Shown: one piece after another, positions 16,646-23,353 of the stretch
How positions within the stretch are numbered: position 1 is the first letter of the stretch
Layout: every line of letters starts with the position of its first letter
Assembly (NCBI RefSeq): GCF_022179345.1
Contig: NZ_BPQR01000009.1
Location: 1-42,976, forward strand
DNA from: Methylobacterium jeotgali
Lineage (GTDB): Bacteria; Pseudomonadota; Alphaproteobacteria; Rhizobiales; Beijerinckiaceae
Length of the DNA stretch: 42,976 nucleotides
Reading direction: 5' to 3'
Translations under genes and position numbers: made by a program
The notes under the pieces: generated by a model
Told to the model about the DNA's origin: nothing
What the model saw: the letters and a program-made list of their open reading frames with translations, nothing else
Databases searched by the model: none

Positions 16646-17012
16646 CAGGGTCCTACTGCGGCGATTGCTCTCCTGAATGGCTGGCTCACGACTCGCTTGG
16701 GCGAGCACGGCCATGACAGCCCATGTCGACCGGGCGGCACGGCTAAGTCAACGTTGCGGGTGGCTGATGACCTTTTTCCTGCCGTCCTGAACCACCCCAT
16801 ATTCCGGTAGGCACTTCTCCTTATTCGATGAACGTAGCGCGCGTGCCCCTCCGGCGAGGCGAGAGCACGCGGCCAGGCGGTGACCGCCGCGACGGTTTTG
16901 GCGGTGGCGCGCACCATCTCGGCCGAAAATTCGGCCCGGTTGAGCCGGGGAATAAGACTCGCTCGCTTTGTAGGACAAAACGGCCAAGGTTTAGTATTTA
17001 GTGGAAACCAAT

Positions 17013-17276
17013 CAGCTGTCTGACAGCTGTCTGATACCCTCATACGAATACCGGGGAGGGCGCCTAGCGCCGTTCAGTCAGACATACGCCAGGATCCAGA
17101 CAGCTTTCCGAAAGAGAATGGCTATCTGACAGCTTTCTGGTTATAAACAGGGTGTCGCCGGGTTAAGGTGGCTTTTACCGCAGAGCTGGAAGCTTCCCGG
17201 AACCGGATGGCTTTCCGACAGCTTCCCGGCACCTAACGGCTGCCCGGCAGCTTCCCGGTGCCTGACAGCTTCTAAC
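17013..17276. repeat. Iteron/centromere-like repeats upstream of parA
   Basis: Three related 24-base units lie at 17117-17140, 17206-17229 and 17235-17258, sharing GGCT-N-YC-YG-RCAGCTTYCYGG. Shorter GACAGCTT-type copies start at 17099, 17188 and 17264. A palindrome CAGCTGTC-T-GACAGCTG lies at 17013-17029. A further copy (GACAGCTGCCAGG) is at 18392-18404 after the par operon. In type Ib partition systems the centromere lies upstream of parA, so this is the likely parS and operator; a role as oriV iterons is also possible. Confidence 0.7.
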
Positions 17277-17285
17277 GAGGTGTCT

Positions 17286-17975
17286 ATGCCTGTCATCACG
17301 TTCTCATCGCCTAAGGGCGGTGCCGGCAAAACCACGGCTGCCTGCATCCTCGCCAGCATGCTGGCGGAGCAGGGAGCGACCGTAACCATCATCGACGCCG
17401 ACCCCAATCAGTTCGTCCAAGAATGGGCGCAGCTGCCGGGCCTGCCCGCCACCCTTCAGGTCGTAGGCGGCGCGACGGAAGAGACGATCATGGACAAGAT
17501 CGAGGAGGCGGCCAGCATGACCGCCTTCGTGATCGTGGATCTGGAGGGCTTGGCGAGCCTCATGGTCAGCCACGCAATCTCGATGTCCGACCTAGTTGTG
17601 ATCCCCGTCCAAGGCTCGCAGTTCGACGCCTCGCAGGCTGCCCGTCAGATCGGGCTCATCAAGCGGACGGAGAAGCGCGGGGGGAGGGCCATTCCCTACA
17701 CGGTGCTGATCACGCGCACGAATCCCGCGATCATGCCCCACACCCTCAAGCACATCTTGCAGAGCTTCGACGAGCGCGCGATCCCGGTCCTGAAAACCCG
17801 CTTGTGCGACCGTGAGGCCTACCGTGCCATGTTCTCCTATGGTGGCACGCTGCAGGGCCTAGCAGGGAAGGGGGTCGCCAACACGACCGTGGCGATCAAC
17901 AACGCGGCCGAGTACGCCGCGGAGATTGTGCAGCGCCTGCGCGACAAGCGCGAGCAGGCCAAGGAGGTTGCGTGA
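17286..17975 (+). CDS. parA: ParA-type partition ATPase
   Basis: 229 residues from the ATG at 17286, which has GAGG five bases upstream; the in-frame GTG at 17280 overlaps that site and is less likely. The deviant Walker A is SSPKGGAGKTTA at the N-terminus. VTIIDADPNQ follows, and FVIVDLEG is the second nucleotide-binding block. It has no N-terminal helix-turn-helix and is short, as in type Ib ParA. It should move plasmid copies apart together with the RHH protein encoded next, which starts on its stop codon. Confidence 0.93.
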   Translation: MPVITFSSPKGGAGKTTAACILASMLAEQGATVTIIDADPNQFVQEWAQLPGLPATLQVVGGATEETIMDKIEEAASMTAFVIVDLEGLASLMVSHAISMSDLVVIPVQGSQFDASQAARQIGLIKRTEKRGGRAIPYTVLITRTNPAIMPHTLKHILQSFDERAIPVLKTRLCDREAYRAMFSYGGTLQGLAGKGVANTTVAINNAAEYAAEIVQRLRDKREQAKEVA

Positions 17976-18343
17976 TGCCCGGCCAGCCCAAGCCTGAACG
18001 CACCGATCCGCTCGGCAAGCTCGACCTCGGTGGACTGGACGACTTCAAGCCCACGCCACGCGCTGCCCAGCAGCCGAAGCCGCCGGTCGAGGCAATTCGT
18101 GCCGTCTCCGAAGCGGAAGGTTTCCCCAGCCGCGAGTCCGCCCCACGCGAGAAGGCGAAGCCGGCATTGGCCAAGGTCGAACAGCGCCGCTACCGCACCG
18201 GCCGCAACAAACAGCTCAGCCTCAAGGTGACGGAAGAGACCGCCCAGCGCTTCACCCGCCTAGCCGACGAACACCGCTTGGTGCTTGGCGAGCTGCTGGA
18301 AAGAGCGCTTGAAGCCTACGAGGCCGCCCACAAAAGGAAATGA
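17975..18343 (+). CDS. Ribbon-helix-helix centromere-binding protein (ParB-role)
   Basis: 122 residues from the ATG at 17975, with AGGAGG seven bases upstream inside parA. The first 70 residues are Pro/Lys-rich and flexible; such tails stimulate ParA ATPase in type Ib systems. The C-terminal part (RNKQLSLKVTEETAQRFTRL, then ADEHRLVLGELLERALEAYE) has the strand-helix-helix pattern of RHH repressors. It probably binds the GACAGCT repeats upstream of parA. It is not a KorB/ParB-type protein. Confidence 0.8.
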   Translation: MPGQPKPERTDPLGKLDLGGLDDFKPTPRAAQQPKPPVEAIRAVSEAEGFPSRESAPREKAKPALAKVEQRRYRTGRNKQLSLKVTEETAQRFTRLADEHRLVLGELLERALEAYEAAHKRK

Positions 18344-18509
18344 CCTTCTCAAAAGCCTATCGGGCACCGAATAGGAAGCCAAAAGAAACCAGACAGCTGC
18401 CAGGAAGACCCACGGCGCCTCCCACACAGGGCACAATCAAGGTCTGGAAGGCCAAGCCAAGCTGGTTCGTCGTCATGCGCATAAGGGCAGCTTACGGAGC
18501 GTTGAGCTC

Positions 18510-19139
18510 TCAAGCGTGAGATCGTGGTGATGGCCAAACGAGCATGGCCAATTTCGCCACCTGCTGGAGCTTCGCGCGGCTCCCGCCGTCGCGCGCCAGG
18601 GTGGACAGTCCCTGGATCGCCGTTATGACGAAAGCTGCCAGCGCCGTCGGATCCGCCGTGCCCGGGACGTCTCCCGCGTCGATGCCGGCGGCGATCTTGT
18701 CGCGCAACGCGGCTTCGATCTCCCGACGGATCGCGGCCAATTCCTCTTTGACATCCTCAGCCTCGGCCGAGACCGCGATCGCCGAGCTGGCCAGCAGGCA
18801 CCCCGCCGGCGTGTCCGTGCGGGTGAACGCCATCGCTGCGCCGTTAATCAGCGTGCGCGCGGCTGCCTCGGCGGTGGGTGCCTCCGCGATCACGTCAATG
18901 GGCGACTGCGGCTGCGCCAATTAGCGCCGGACCGCAGATCGGAACAGCCCCTTCTTGTCGCCGTAGGCGACGTAGATGCTCGGCGGTGTAACCCCCATCG
19001 CCCGCGTAAGCTCGGCAAGGGAGGTGGCCTCATAGCCGTAGCGCCAGAACAGCAGCATGGCCGGGAGCAGGGCAGCATCTGGGTCGAATGAAAGCGGGCG
19101 GCCGGTCTTGCGCCTGGATGTTGGGTCGATTGGTTTCAT
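18510..19139 (-). pseudogene. TetR-family regulator interrupted by an in-frame stop codon
   Basis: Residues from 19139 down to 18924 give a TetR DNA-binding domain (GRPLSFDPDAALLPAMLLFW, TSLAELTRAMGVTPPSIYVA, YGDKKGLFRSAVRR). A TAA at 18923-18921 stops it. The same frame then continues as LAQPQSPIDVIAEAPTAEAA through a normal TetR C-terminal domain to 18510. The position of the stop is usually an aromatic residue in this subfamily, so one base change explains the break. Together the parts make a full-length protein of about 209 residues. Re-initiation at TTG 18920 would lack DNA binding. The gene diverges from an aldo/keto reductase fragment. Confidence 0.8.
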
Positions 19140-19148
19140 ATCAACCAA
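19130..19148. promoter_or_regulatory. Palindromic operator candidate at the tetR start
   Basis: TTGGTT (19130-19135) and AACCAA (19143-19148) form a perfect inverted repeat around seven bases, overlapping the tetR start codon and facing the divergent reductase remnant. This is a typical location for a TetR autoregulatory site. Confidence 0.45.
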
Positions 19149-19164
19149 TACGAAAATTTAAGCA

Positions 19165-19347
19165 ATGTAGCTGACCGACAACCGCACCTTGGGCCGCTCT
19201 GACCTCGCCGTGAGCCCCCTCGCGCTGAGCACGATGACCTTCGGCACTGCGCCTTGGGGCTCGAACGAGGCAGACAGCCGGGCGGTGTTCGACGCCTACG
19301 TGGACGCGGGTGGCAACTTCGTCGACACTGCCGATGTCTATGTGTGA
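19165..19347 (+). pseudogene. Aldo/keto reductase, N-terminal remnant
   Basis: An ATG at 19165 is followed at once by TAG. The same frame then reads [20 protein letters not shown] and later [18 protein letters not shown] before a TGA at 19345. This is the first beta strand and helix of an aldo/keto reductase up to the catalytic Asp/Tyr segment (NFVDTADVY). The other roughly 270 residues are missing. Divergent TetR/reductase pairs are common, so this was probably the target of the broken TetR gene. Confidence 0.75.
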
Positions 19348-19405
19348 AAGAGCCTCAAAGGCTGACCGCTCTCTCAGGTCACTTTAAGTCATTGCTCTTA
19401 AATTA

Positions 19406-19457
19406 AAATTTGTACCGAAGGTGGGGCACGATCGTGCCCCACCTTCGGTACAAATTT
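19406..19457. repeat. Perfect 52-bp palindrome
   Basis: The 26 bases from 19406 (beginning AAATTTGTACCGAAG) are repeated exactly in reverse complement to 19457, with a GATC centre and no unpaired bases. It could be two abutting terminal inverted repeats left by a transposon, or a very strong bidirectional terminator. It lies about 60 bases after the reductase remnant breaks off. Confidence 0.85.
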
Positions 19458-19752
19458 CTTAGCTTCCATAATGGATTACATCTGCTTTGCGCGGCTTCAT
19501 CCTTCGACGCCTATCTACACCACAGTCAACTTCAGTTAGATGTCGACTTCCAAAACTCTTGGCGGGGAGCATCTGAACAGTGACGCCAACCTCGTAAGGA
19601 AGACCCCGGAGGAGCGCAACCGCGTCCTGACAACTCTCTTAATACATCTCGCTGAGGCAATGATACATGAAATTATTTAATTGATATTGAGTGTTTTTTG
19701 AACAACGATGCCTCTTGGAGTTATTATTCAAATTACAAAATACTTACGTCAT
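19458..19752. other. AT-rich scar region with a possible 46-codon frame
   Basis: Lower GC than all neighbours. A short open frame at 19540-19680 (plus) reads MSTSKTLGGEHLNSDANLVR, then a helical stretch ending EAMIHEII. It has no clear ribosome-binding site and may be a gene fragment. Confidence 0.3.
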
Positions 19753-20079
19753 TTAAGTCAAGTACGAATGAATGATCTCGATCAATTCCTCGCCGGCGTC
19801 CTCGCGCGTCTCCTCGGGCAAGTTGGCCTGCGGGATCAGATACTCACGGACATGTTCCTCCAGAACCTCGGCCATCAGACCATTGATCGCACCCCGTGCG
19901 GCGGTGATGCGCTGCAGAAGATCGGAGCAGCTCGACTCGCCCTGCAAGGCGCGCTCGATGGCGTCGACCTGACCGCGCAGGCGCCGCACCCGGTTCACCA
20001 ACCCGCGCTTGTCCCGCAGTACGTGCGTGTCACTCCGAGCCTGTGATCCCGCGTCGACACTGTCATCCCGTCTCGCCAT
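19753..20079 (-). CDS. CsoR/RcnR/FrmR-family transcriptional repressor, FrmR-like
   Basis: 108 residues, all-helical. The core RRLRGQVDAIERALQGESSC, DLLQRITAARGAINGLMAEV, LEEHVREYL matches the family. Cys51 and His76 are spaced 25 apart, like Cys35 and His60 of FrmR and RcnR. The second His of RcnR (His64) is Tyr80, which leans to formaldehyde-sensing FrmR over Ni/Co-sensing RcnR. The N-terminus is longer than usual. It diverges from the ion-transport cluster, and two matching operators lie nearby. The ligand could be formaldehyde or a metal; I cannot decide from sequence. Confidence 0.85.
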   Translation of the reverse strand: MARRDDSVDAGSQARSDTHVLRDKRGLVNRVRRLRGQVDAIERALQGESSCSDLLQRITAARGAINGLMAEVLEEHVREYLIPQANLPEETREDAGEELIEIIHSYLT

Positions 20080-20127
20080 CGAATTCGTCCGACCTGCCAG
20101 TTTTAGAACTTTTCCAAAGAACCCGGC

Positions 20128-20167
20128 TTGACAGCCGTCAGCCTCGTCACCATACCCGGTCAGGTAT
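20128..20167 (+). promoter_or_regulatory. Promoter with CsoR/FrmR-type operator
   Basis: A consensus -35 (TTGACA, 20128-20133) is followed 17-18 bases later by a weak -10 (CATACC/ATACCC) that overlaps the inverted repeat ATACC-N6-GGTAT at 20152-20167. Repressor binding there would block the promoter of the rightward gene cluster. Confidence 0.6.
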
Positions 20168-20423
20168 CCGGCCGTGCGCCGGGTCCGATGTCAACGCCTC
20201 GGGACCGATGAACCCTCGATCTAGACCCTCATCCTCCATCGGTGAAGGCCGCGCACCGTCCGGTGCGGGCTCGCGCCGGCGGGGGATGGTCGACCCGCGC
20301 GGAGCGGAGCGCCATCATCTGACGGTCTGAGCCGGCAAGACCTCGTCTCGCCAGCTTCGTCAGCTGGCGCTCAAACCTCCTCTCGGGTCGCATCCGCAAC
20401 CACCCGACGAACAGGAGGTGACC

Positions 20424-20648
20424 ATGGCTTTCGTCCACGCCCTCGCGCCCGCGCTGCCCTACGCGCTGCGGTCCGGGCTCTTCCCTCAGCGGCGCAGCGG
20501 CGCCAGCCCGGCCGCTCCCACATCGACGCGTCCCGTCACCGGTGACACGTTGGCACCGGCCAAGTGGGCGGGCGATCACGTCGTCGCCGTCTGGCGACGC
20601 GACGAAGCGGATCGTCTCGTCTGCGCCTGGCAACTCGCACCCCGCTGA
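20424..20648 (+). CDS. Small protein (74 aa) at the head of the ion-transport cluster
   Basis: The ATG at 20424 has a near-perfect ribosome-binding site (AGGAGG, five bases upstream). The protein begins MAFVHALAPALPYALRSGLF and ends with a compact segment (AKWAGDHVVAVWRRDEADRL). I do not recognise it. It sits between two copies of the same operator-like repeat. Confidence 0.6.
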   Translation: MAFVHALAPALPYALRSGLFPQRRSGASPAAPTSTRPVTGDTLAPAKWAGDHVVAVWRRDEADRLVCAWQLAPR

Positions 20649-20656
20649 TCCGACAA

Positions 20657-20686
20657 GCCGCCGATACCCGCTGAGGTATCGGCGGC
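20657..20686. promoter_or_regulatory. Second operator-like palindrome, embedded in a 12-bp hairpin
   Basis: GCCGCCGATACC (20657-20668) and GGTATCGGCGGC (20675-20686) are a perfect inverted repeat around six bases. The inner ATACCCGCTGAGGTAT matches the first operator (ATACCCGGTCAGGTAT) at 14 of 16 positions. No T-run follows, so it is less likely a terminator. It precedes the hisE-like gene. Confidence 0.6.
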
Positions 20687-20906
20687 TCCGCGCTGTGAAA
20701 GCACCATGACAGGCCGATCTTCATCCACTGTGGAGCCTCCCAGTCGCGCGCGCGACCGACGGATCTCCCACACCCGCCCCGGCTCGGATCGCGAGCACGG
20801 CGTCATCTGGCGCGACAACCTCTCCTCGCGAGCGGCCTGAACCGCACCGGAATGCCTTGCCCGAGCCCAGCCGGTCGCACGCGACCCAAGCTCGGAGTCA
20901 TCATGC

Positions 20907-21392
20907 ATGGTTTCTCTCGTCCGCGATCCCCTGCCGCCGCGTCGCGGCGTGCCGTCCTTTGCGGCGGCGGATGACGATGCCGACCCGGGAGGCCGGCTTG
21001 CTCCGTCCTGTCCCGGCGCGCCCGAGGGTGTCCGCGCGACAGGGCCCGATGAGATCGCCAGGCTCTACGCCGCGCTCGATCTGGTCTCCCCGCAGACCAA
21101 TCCGCGCACGGCGCGACTGCTCGCGGCCGGCGCCAAGCGCATGGCGCAGAAGCTGATCGAGGAGGCGGGCGAGGTCGCACTCGAGGCGTCGCGCCAGCAC
21201 GCTCGCGCCACCGTGCGCGAGAGCGCCGATCTGCTCTACCACCTCGTCGTGCTCTGGCGCGAGTGCGGCATCGCCCCGGACGAGATCTGGGCCGAGATGT
21301 ACCGGCGTGCCGAGCGCTTCGGCATCGCCGAGAAGCTGCCCAAGGGCAGCTCTGAAGCGGGCGGCGTTCGCGCCGCCGACGATTTCACCTGA
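20907..21392 (+). CDS. hisE: Phosphoribosyl-ATP pyrophosphohydrolase-like protein (HisE)
   Basis: 161 residues. The HisE/MazG-type core spans about residues 47-140: NPRTARLLAAGAKRMAQKLI, EEAGEVALEA and ESADLLYHLVVLWRECGI, with acidic residues (EEAGE, ESAD) positioned to bind Mg2+ as in this family. HisE removes pyrophosphate from phosphoribosyl-ATP in histidine synthesis. Here it has a 45-residue Pro/Gly-rich leader, so the true start may be internal. No other his gene is near. It may act on another nucleotide or be a spare copy. Its neighbours are transporters. Confidence 0.8.
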   Translation: MVSLVRDPLPPRRGVPSFAAADDDADPGGRLAPSCPGAPEGVRATGPDEIARLYAALDLVSPQTNPRTARLLAAGAKRMAQKLIEEAGEVALEASRQHARATVRESADLLYHLVVLWRECGIAPDEIWAEMYRRAERFGIAEKLPKGSSEAGGVRAADDFT

Positions 21393-21414
21393 TCCTCGGC
21401 GTCGGACGACACCT

Positions 21415-23091
21415 ATGACCGCTCACACCTCGGCGCTCGACGCGTCCAGCCTTCCCGCCACGGCCGTCTTGGACGAGGCCCATCGCGGCGACATTCGCGG
21501 CGCGCTCGGCACCATCGCCGAGGGCGATCACGCACCCCGGATCGGCTGGGGGGCGCGCCTCAAGACGCTCCTGGCGATCCTCGGTCCCGGGCTCATCGTC
21601 ATGGTCGGCGACAACGATGCCGGCGCCTTCGGCACCTACACCCAGGCCGGCCAGAACTACGGCACGGCGCTGCTGTGGACGCTGGCGCTGCTGATCCCGG
21701 TCCTGTTCGTAAACCAGGAGATGGTGCTGCGCCTCGGCGCGGTCACGGGCGTCGGGCACGCCCGCCTCATCCTAGAGCGGTTCGGCGGGTTCTGGGGCGC
21801 GTTCAGCGTCATCGACCTGTTCCTCCTCAACGCCCTGACGCTCGTCACCGAGTTCATCGGCATCAGCCTCGGCCTCGATTATCTCGGTGTGCCAAAGCTC
21901 TGGGGCGTGCTCGCAGCTGCAATCCTCGTGATCGCGGCCGCGAGCACCGGCGACTTCCGCCGCTTCGAACGCTTCGCGCTGGCGCTCGTCGCCGGCAGCC
22001 TCCTGCTCGTGCCCGTGGTGCTGATCGTGCACCCGCCGGTAGGCCAGATCGCCCGGGACTTCCTCGTGCCGCGGCTCCCCGCGGGCGCCAAGCTCTCGGA
22101 GGTGATGCTGCTGATCATCGCCATCGTCGGCACCACGGTGGCGCCCTGGCAGCTGTTCTTCCAGCAGAGCTACGTCATCGACAAGCGGATCACGCCGCGC
22201 TTCATGCGCTACGAGAAGGTCGATCTCTGCCTCGGCATCGTGCTCGTCATCGTCGGCGCGGTAGCGATGATGGCCTTCTGCGCCGCGACCTTCGCCGGAA
22301 GGCCCGAGTTCGGCAATTTCGGTGACGCGGGCGGGGTCGCAGCCGGGCTGGAGCGGTATGTCGGCCCGGTGCCGGCGGTGCTGTTCGCGCTCGCGCTCAT
22401 CGACGCCAGCATCATCGGTGCGGCCGCCGTGTCGCTGGCTACCGCCTACGCCATCGGCGACGTCCTCGCCCTGCGGCACTCGCTGCATCGCAAACCCGGC
22501 GAGGCCAAGGGCTTCTTCCTGGTCTACTCCGGACTGATTGCACTGGCCGCAGGGTTGGTGCTGACGCCCGGCACGCCGCTCGGCCTGCTCACCAACGCCG
22601 TGCAGACGCTGGCCGGCGTGCTCCTGCCCAGCGCCAGCGTGTTCCTGCTCCTGCTGTGCAACGACAGGGCCGTGCTCGGGCCGTGGGTGAACGGGCGCGC
22701 GATGAACCTGTTCACCGGCGCGGTGATCTCCGTGCTTGTGATGCTCTCGCTGATCCTGACCGCGTCCGTCCTGTTCCCGGACGCCACGAACGAGACCGTC
22801 ATCGTCGGCGTGCTCGTCGGCGGCAGCCTCGTCGCGCTGGTCACCGCGGGCGCGCTCGCGCTCCTGCGTCGGCGCACGTGCGCCGACGGGTTGGCCGTCG
22901 ATCCCGCGGCCGGCGACCGGGCAACCTTGCCGCGCGAGCGCTGGCGGATGCCGCCGCTGGATCAGCTCCCGCTCGCCAAGCTGTCGCTGCCGGCGCGCGT
23001 GTGGATGGTGGTGCTGCGCGCCTACCTCGTCGTCGCTGGCGGCCTCGTCCTGATGCGCATCGTCGGCCTCGCCCTCGGCGGCGAGGGCTAG
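21415..23091 (+). CDS. NRAMP-related divalent metal transporter with altered metal-site motifs
   Basis: 558 residues, ATG at 21415. About eleven to twelve membrane helices follow a 50-residue cytosolic start. The helix-1 motif, usually DPGN, reads GDNDAG (65-70). The helix-6 motif, usually MPHN, reads APWQ (243-246), so the metal-coordinating Met is replaced by Ala. Loss of this Met is described for the NRAMP-related Mg2+ transporters (NRMT), so Mg2+ or Mn2+ is more likely than Fe2+. The assignment to that clade is by motif only. The Na/phosphate transporter lies downstream. Confidence 0.85.
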   Translation: MTAHTSALDASSLPATAVLDEAHRGDIRGALGTIAEGDHAPRIGWGARLKTLLAILGPGLIVMVGDNDAGAFGTYTQAGQNYGTALLWTLALLIPVLFVNQEMVLRLGAVTGVGHARLILERFGGFWGAFSVIDLFLLNALTLVTEFIGISLGLDYLGVPKLWGVLAAAILVIAAASTGDFRRFERFALALVAGSLLLVPVVLIVHPPVGQIARDFLVPRLPAGAKLSEVMLLIIAIVGTTVAPWQLFFQQSYVIDKRITPRFMRYEKVDLCLGIVLVIVGAVAMMAFCAATFAGRPEFGNFGDAGGVAAGLERYVGPVPAVLFALALIDASIIGAAAVSLATAYAIGDVLALRHSLHRKPGEAKGFFLVYSGLIALAAGLVLTPGTPLGLLTNAVQTLAGVLLPSASVFLLLLCNDRAVLGPWVNGRAMNLFTGAVISVLVMLSLILTASVLFPDATNETVIVGVLVGGSLVALVTAGALALLRRRTCADGLAVDPAAGDRATLPRERWRMPPLDQLPLAKLSLPARVWMVVLRAYLVVAGGLVLMRIVGLALGGEG

Positions 23092-23095
23092 ACCG

Positions 23096-23353
23096 GTGCG
23101 GCGGCGCTTCATCCCGGCCGCCGTCCGAGCCGGCCTGCTCCGGTGGCTCAGGTCGGACCTGGCCGCGCTCCACCTCGGCCTGCACGACCCGGCTGTGTGG
23201 CGGCGCGCGGCGATCCTCGCGTGCCTGCGCGATCGCCGGCCGGATCTGCTGACGGCCGACTCGCAGGGTTCGGCTGCCCTCGCGGACCGGATCCTGAGTG
23301 ACGCCCTGGGCGACTTCACTGCGGCCTCGAGCCGATGCGGACGGGCGCCATGA
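23096..23353 (+). CDS. Hypothetical small protein between two transporter genes
   Basis: 85 residues from a GTG four bases after the NRAMP stop, with GAGGG about nine bases upstream. Arg-rich and helical (AGLLRWLRSDLAALHLGLHD, AVWRRAAILACLRDRRPDLL). Its 3' end overlaps the next transporter gene. It may be a real coupled gene; no family recognised. Confidence 0.45.
   Translation: MRRRFIPAAVRAGLLRWLRSDLAALHLGLHDPAVWRRAAILACLRDRRPDLLTADSQGSAALADRILSDALGDFTAASSRCGRAP

Noticed and set aside
16645..17043. Minus-strand frame of 132 codons upstream of parA
   Set aside because: It runs through the terminator edge and repeat region and has no good start site; possible but unsupported.
17013..17276. 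CRISPR-like reading of the repeats before parA
   Set aside because: Repeats are degenerate, irregularly spaced and overlap a partition promoter; no spacer pattern or cas genes.
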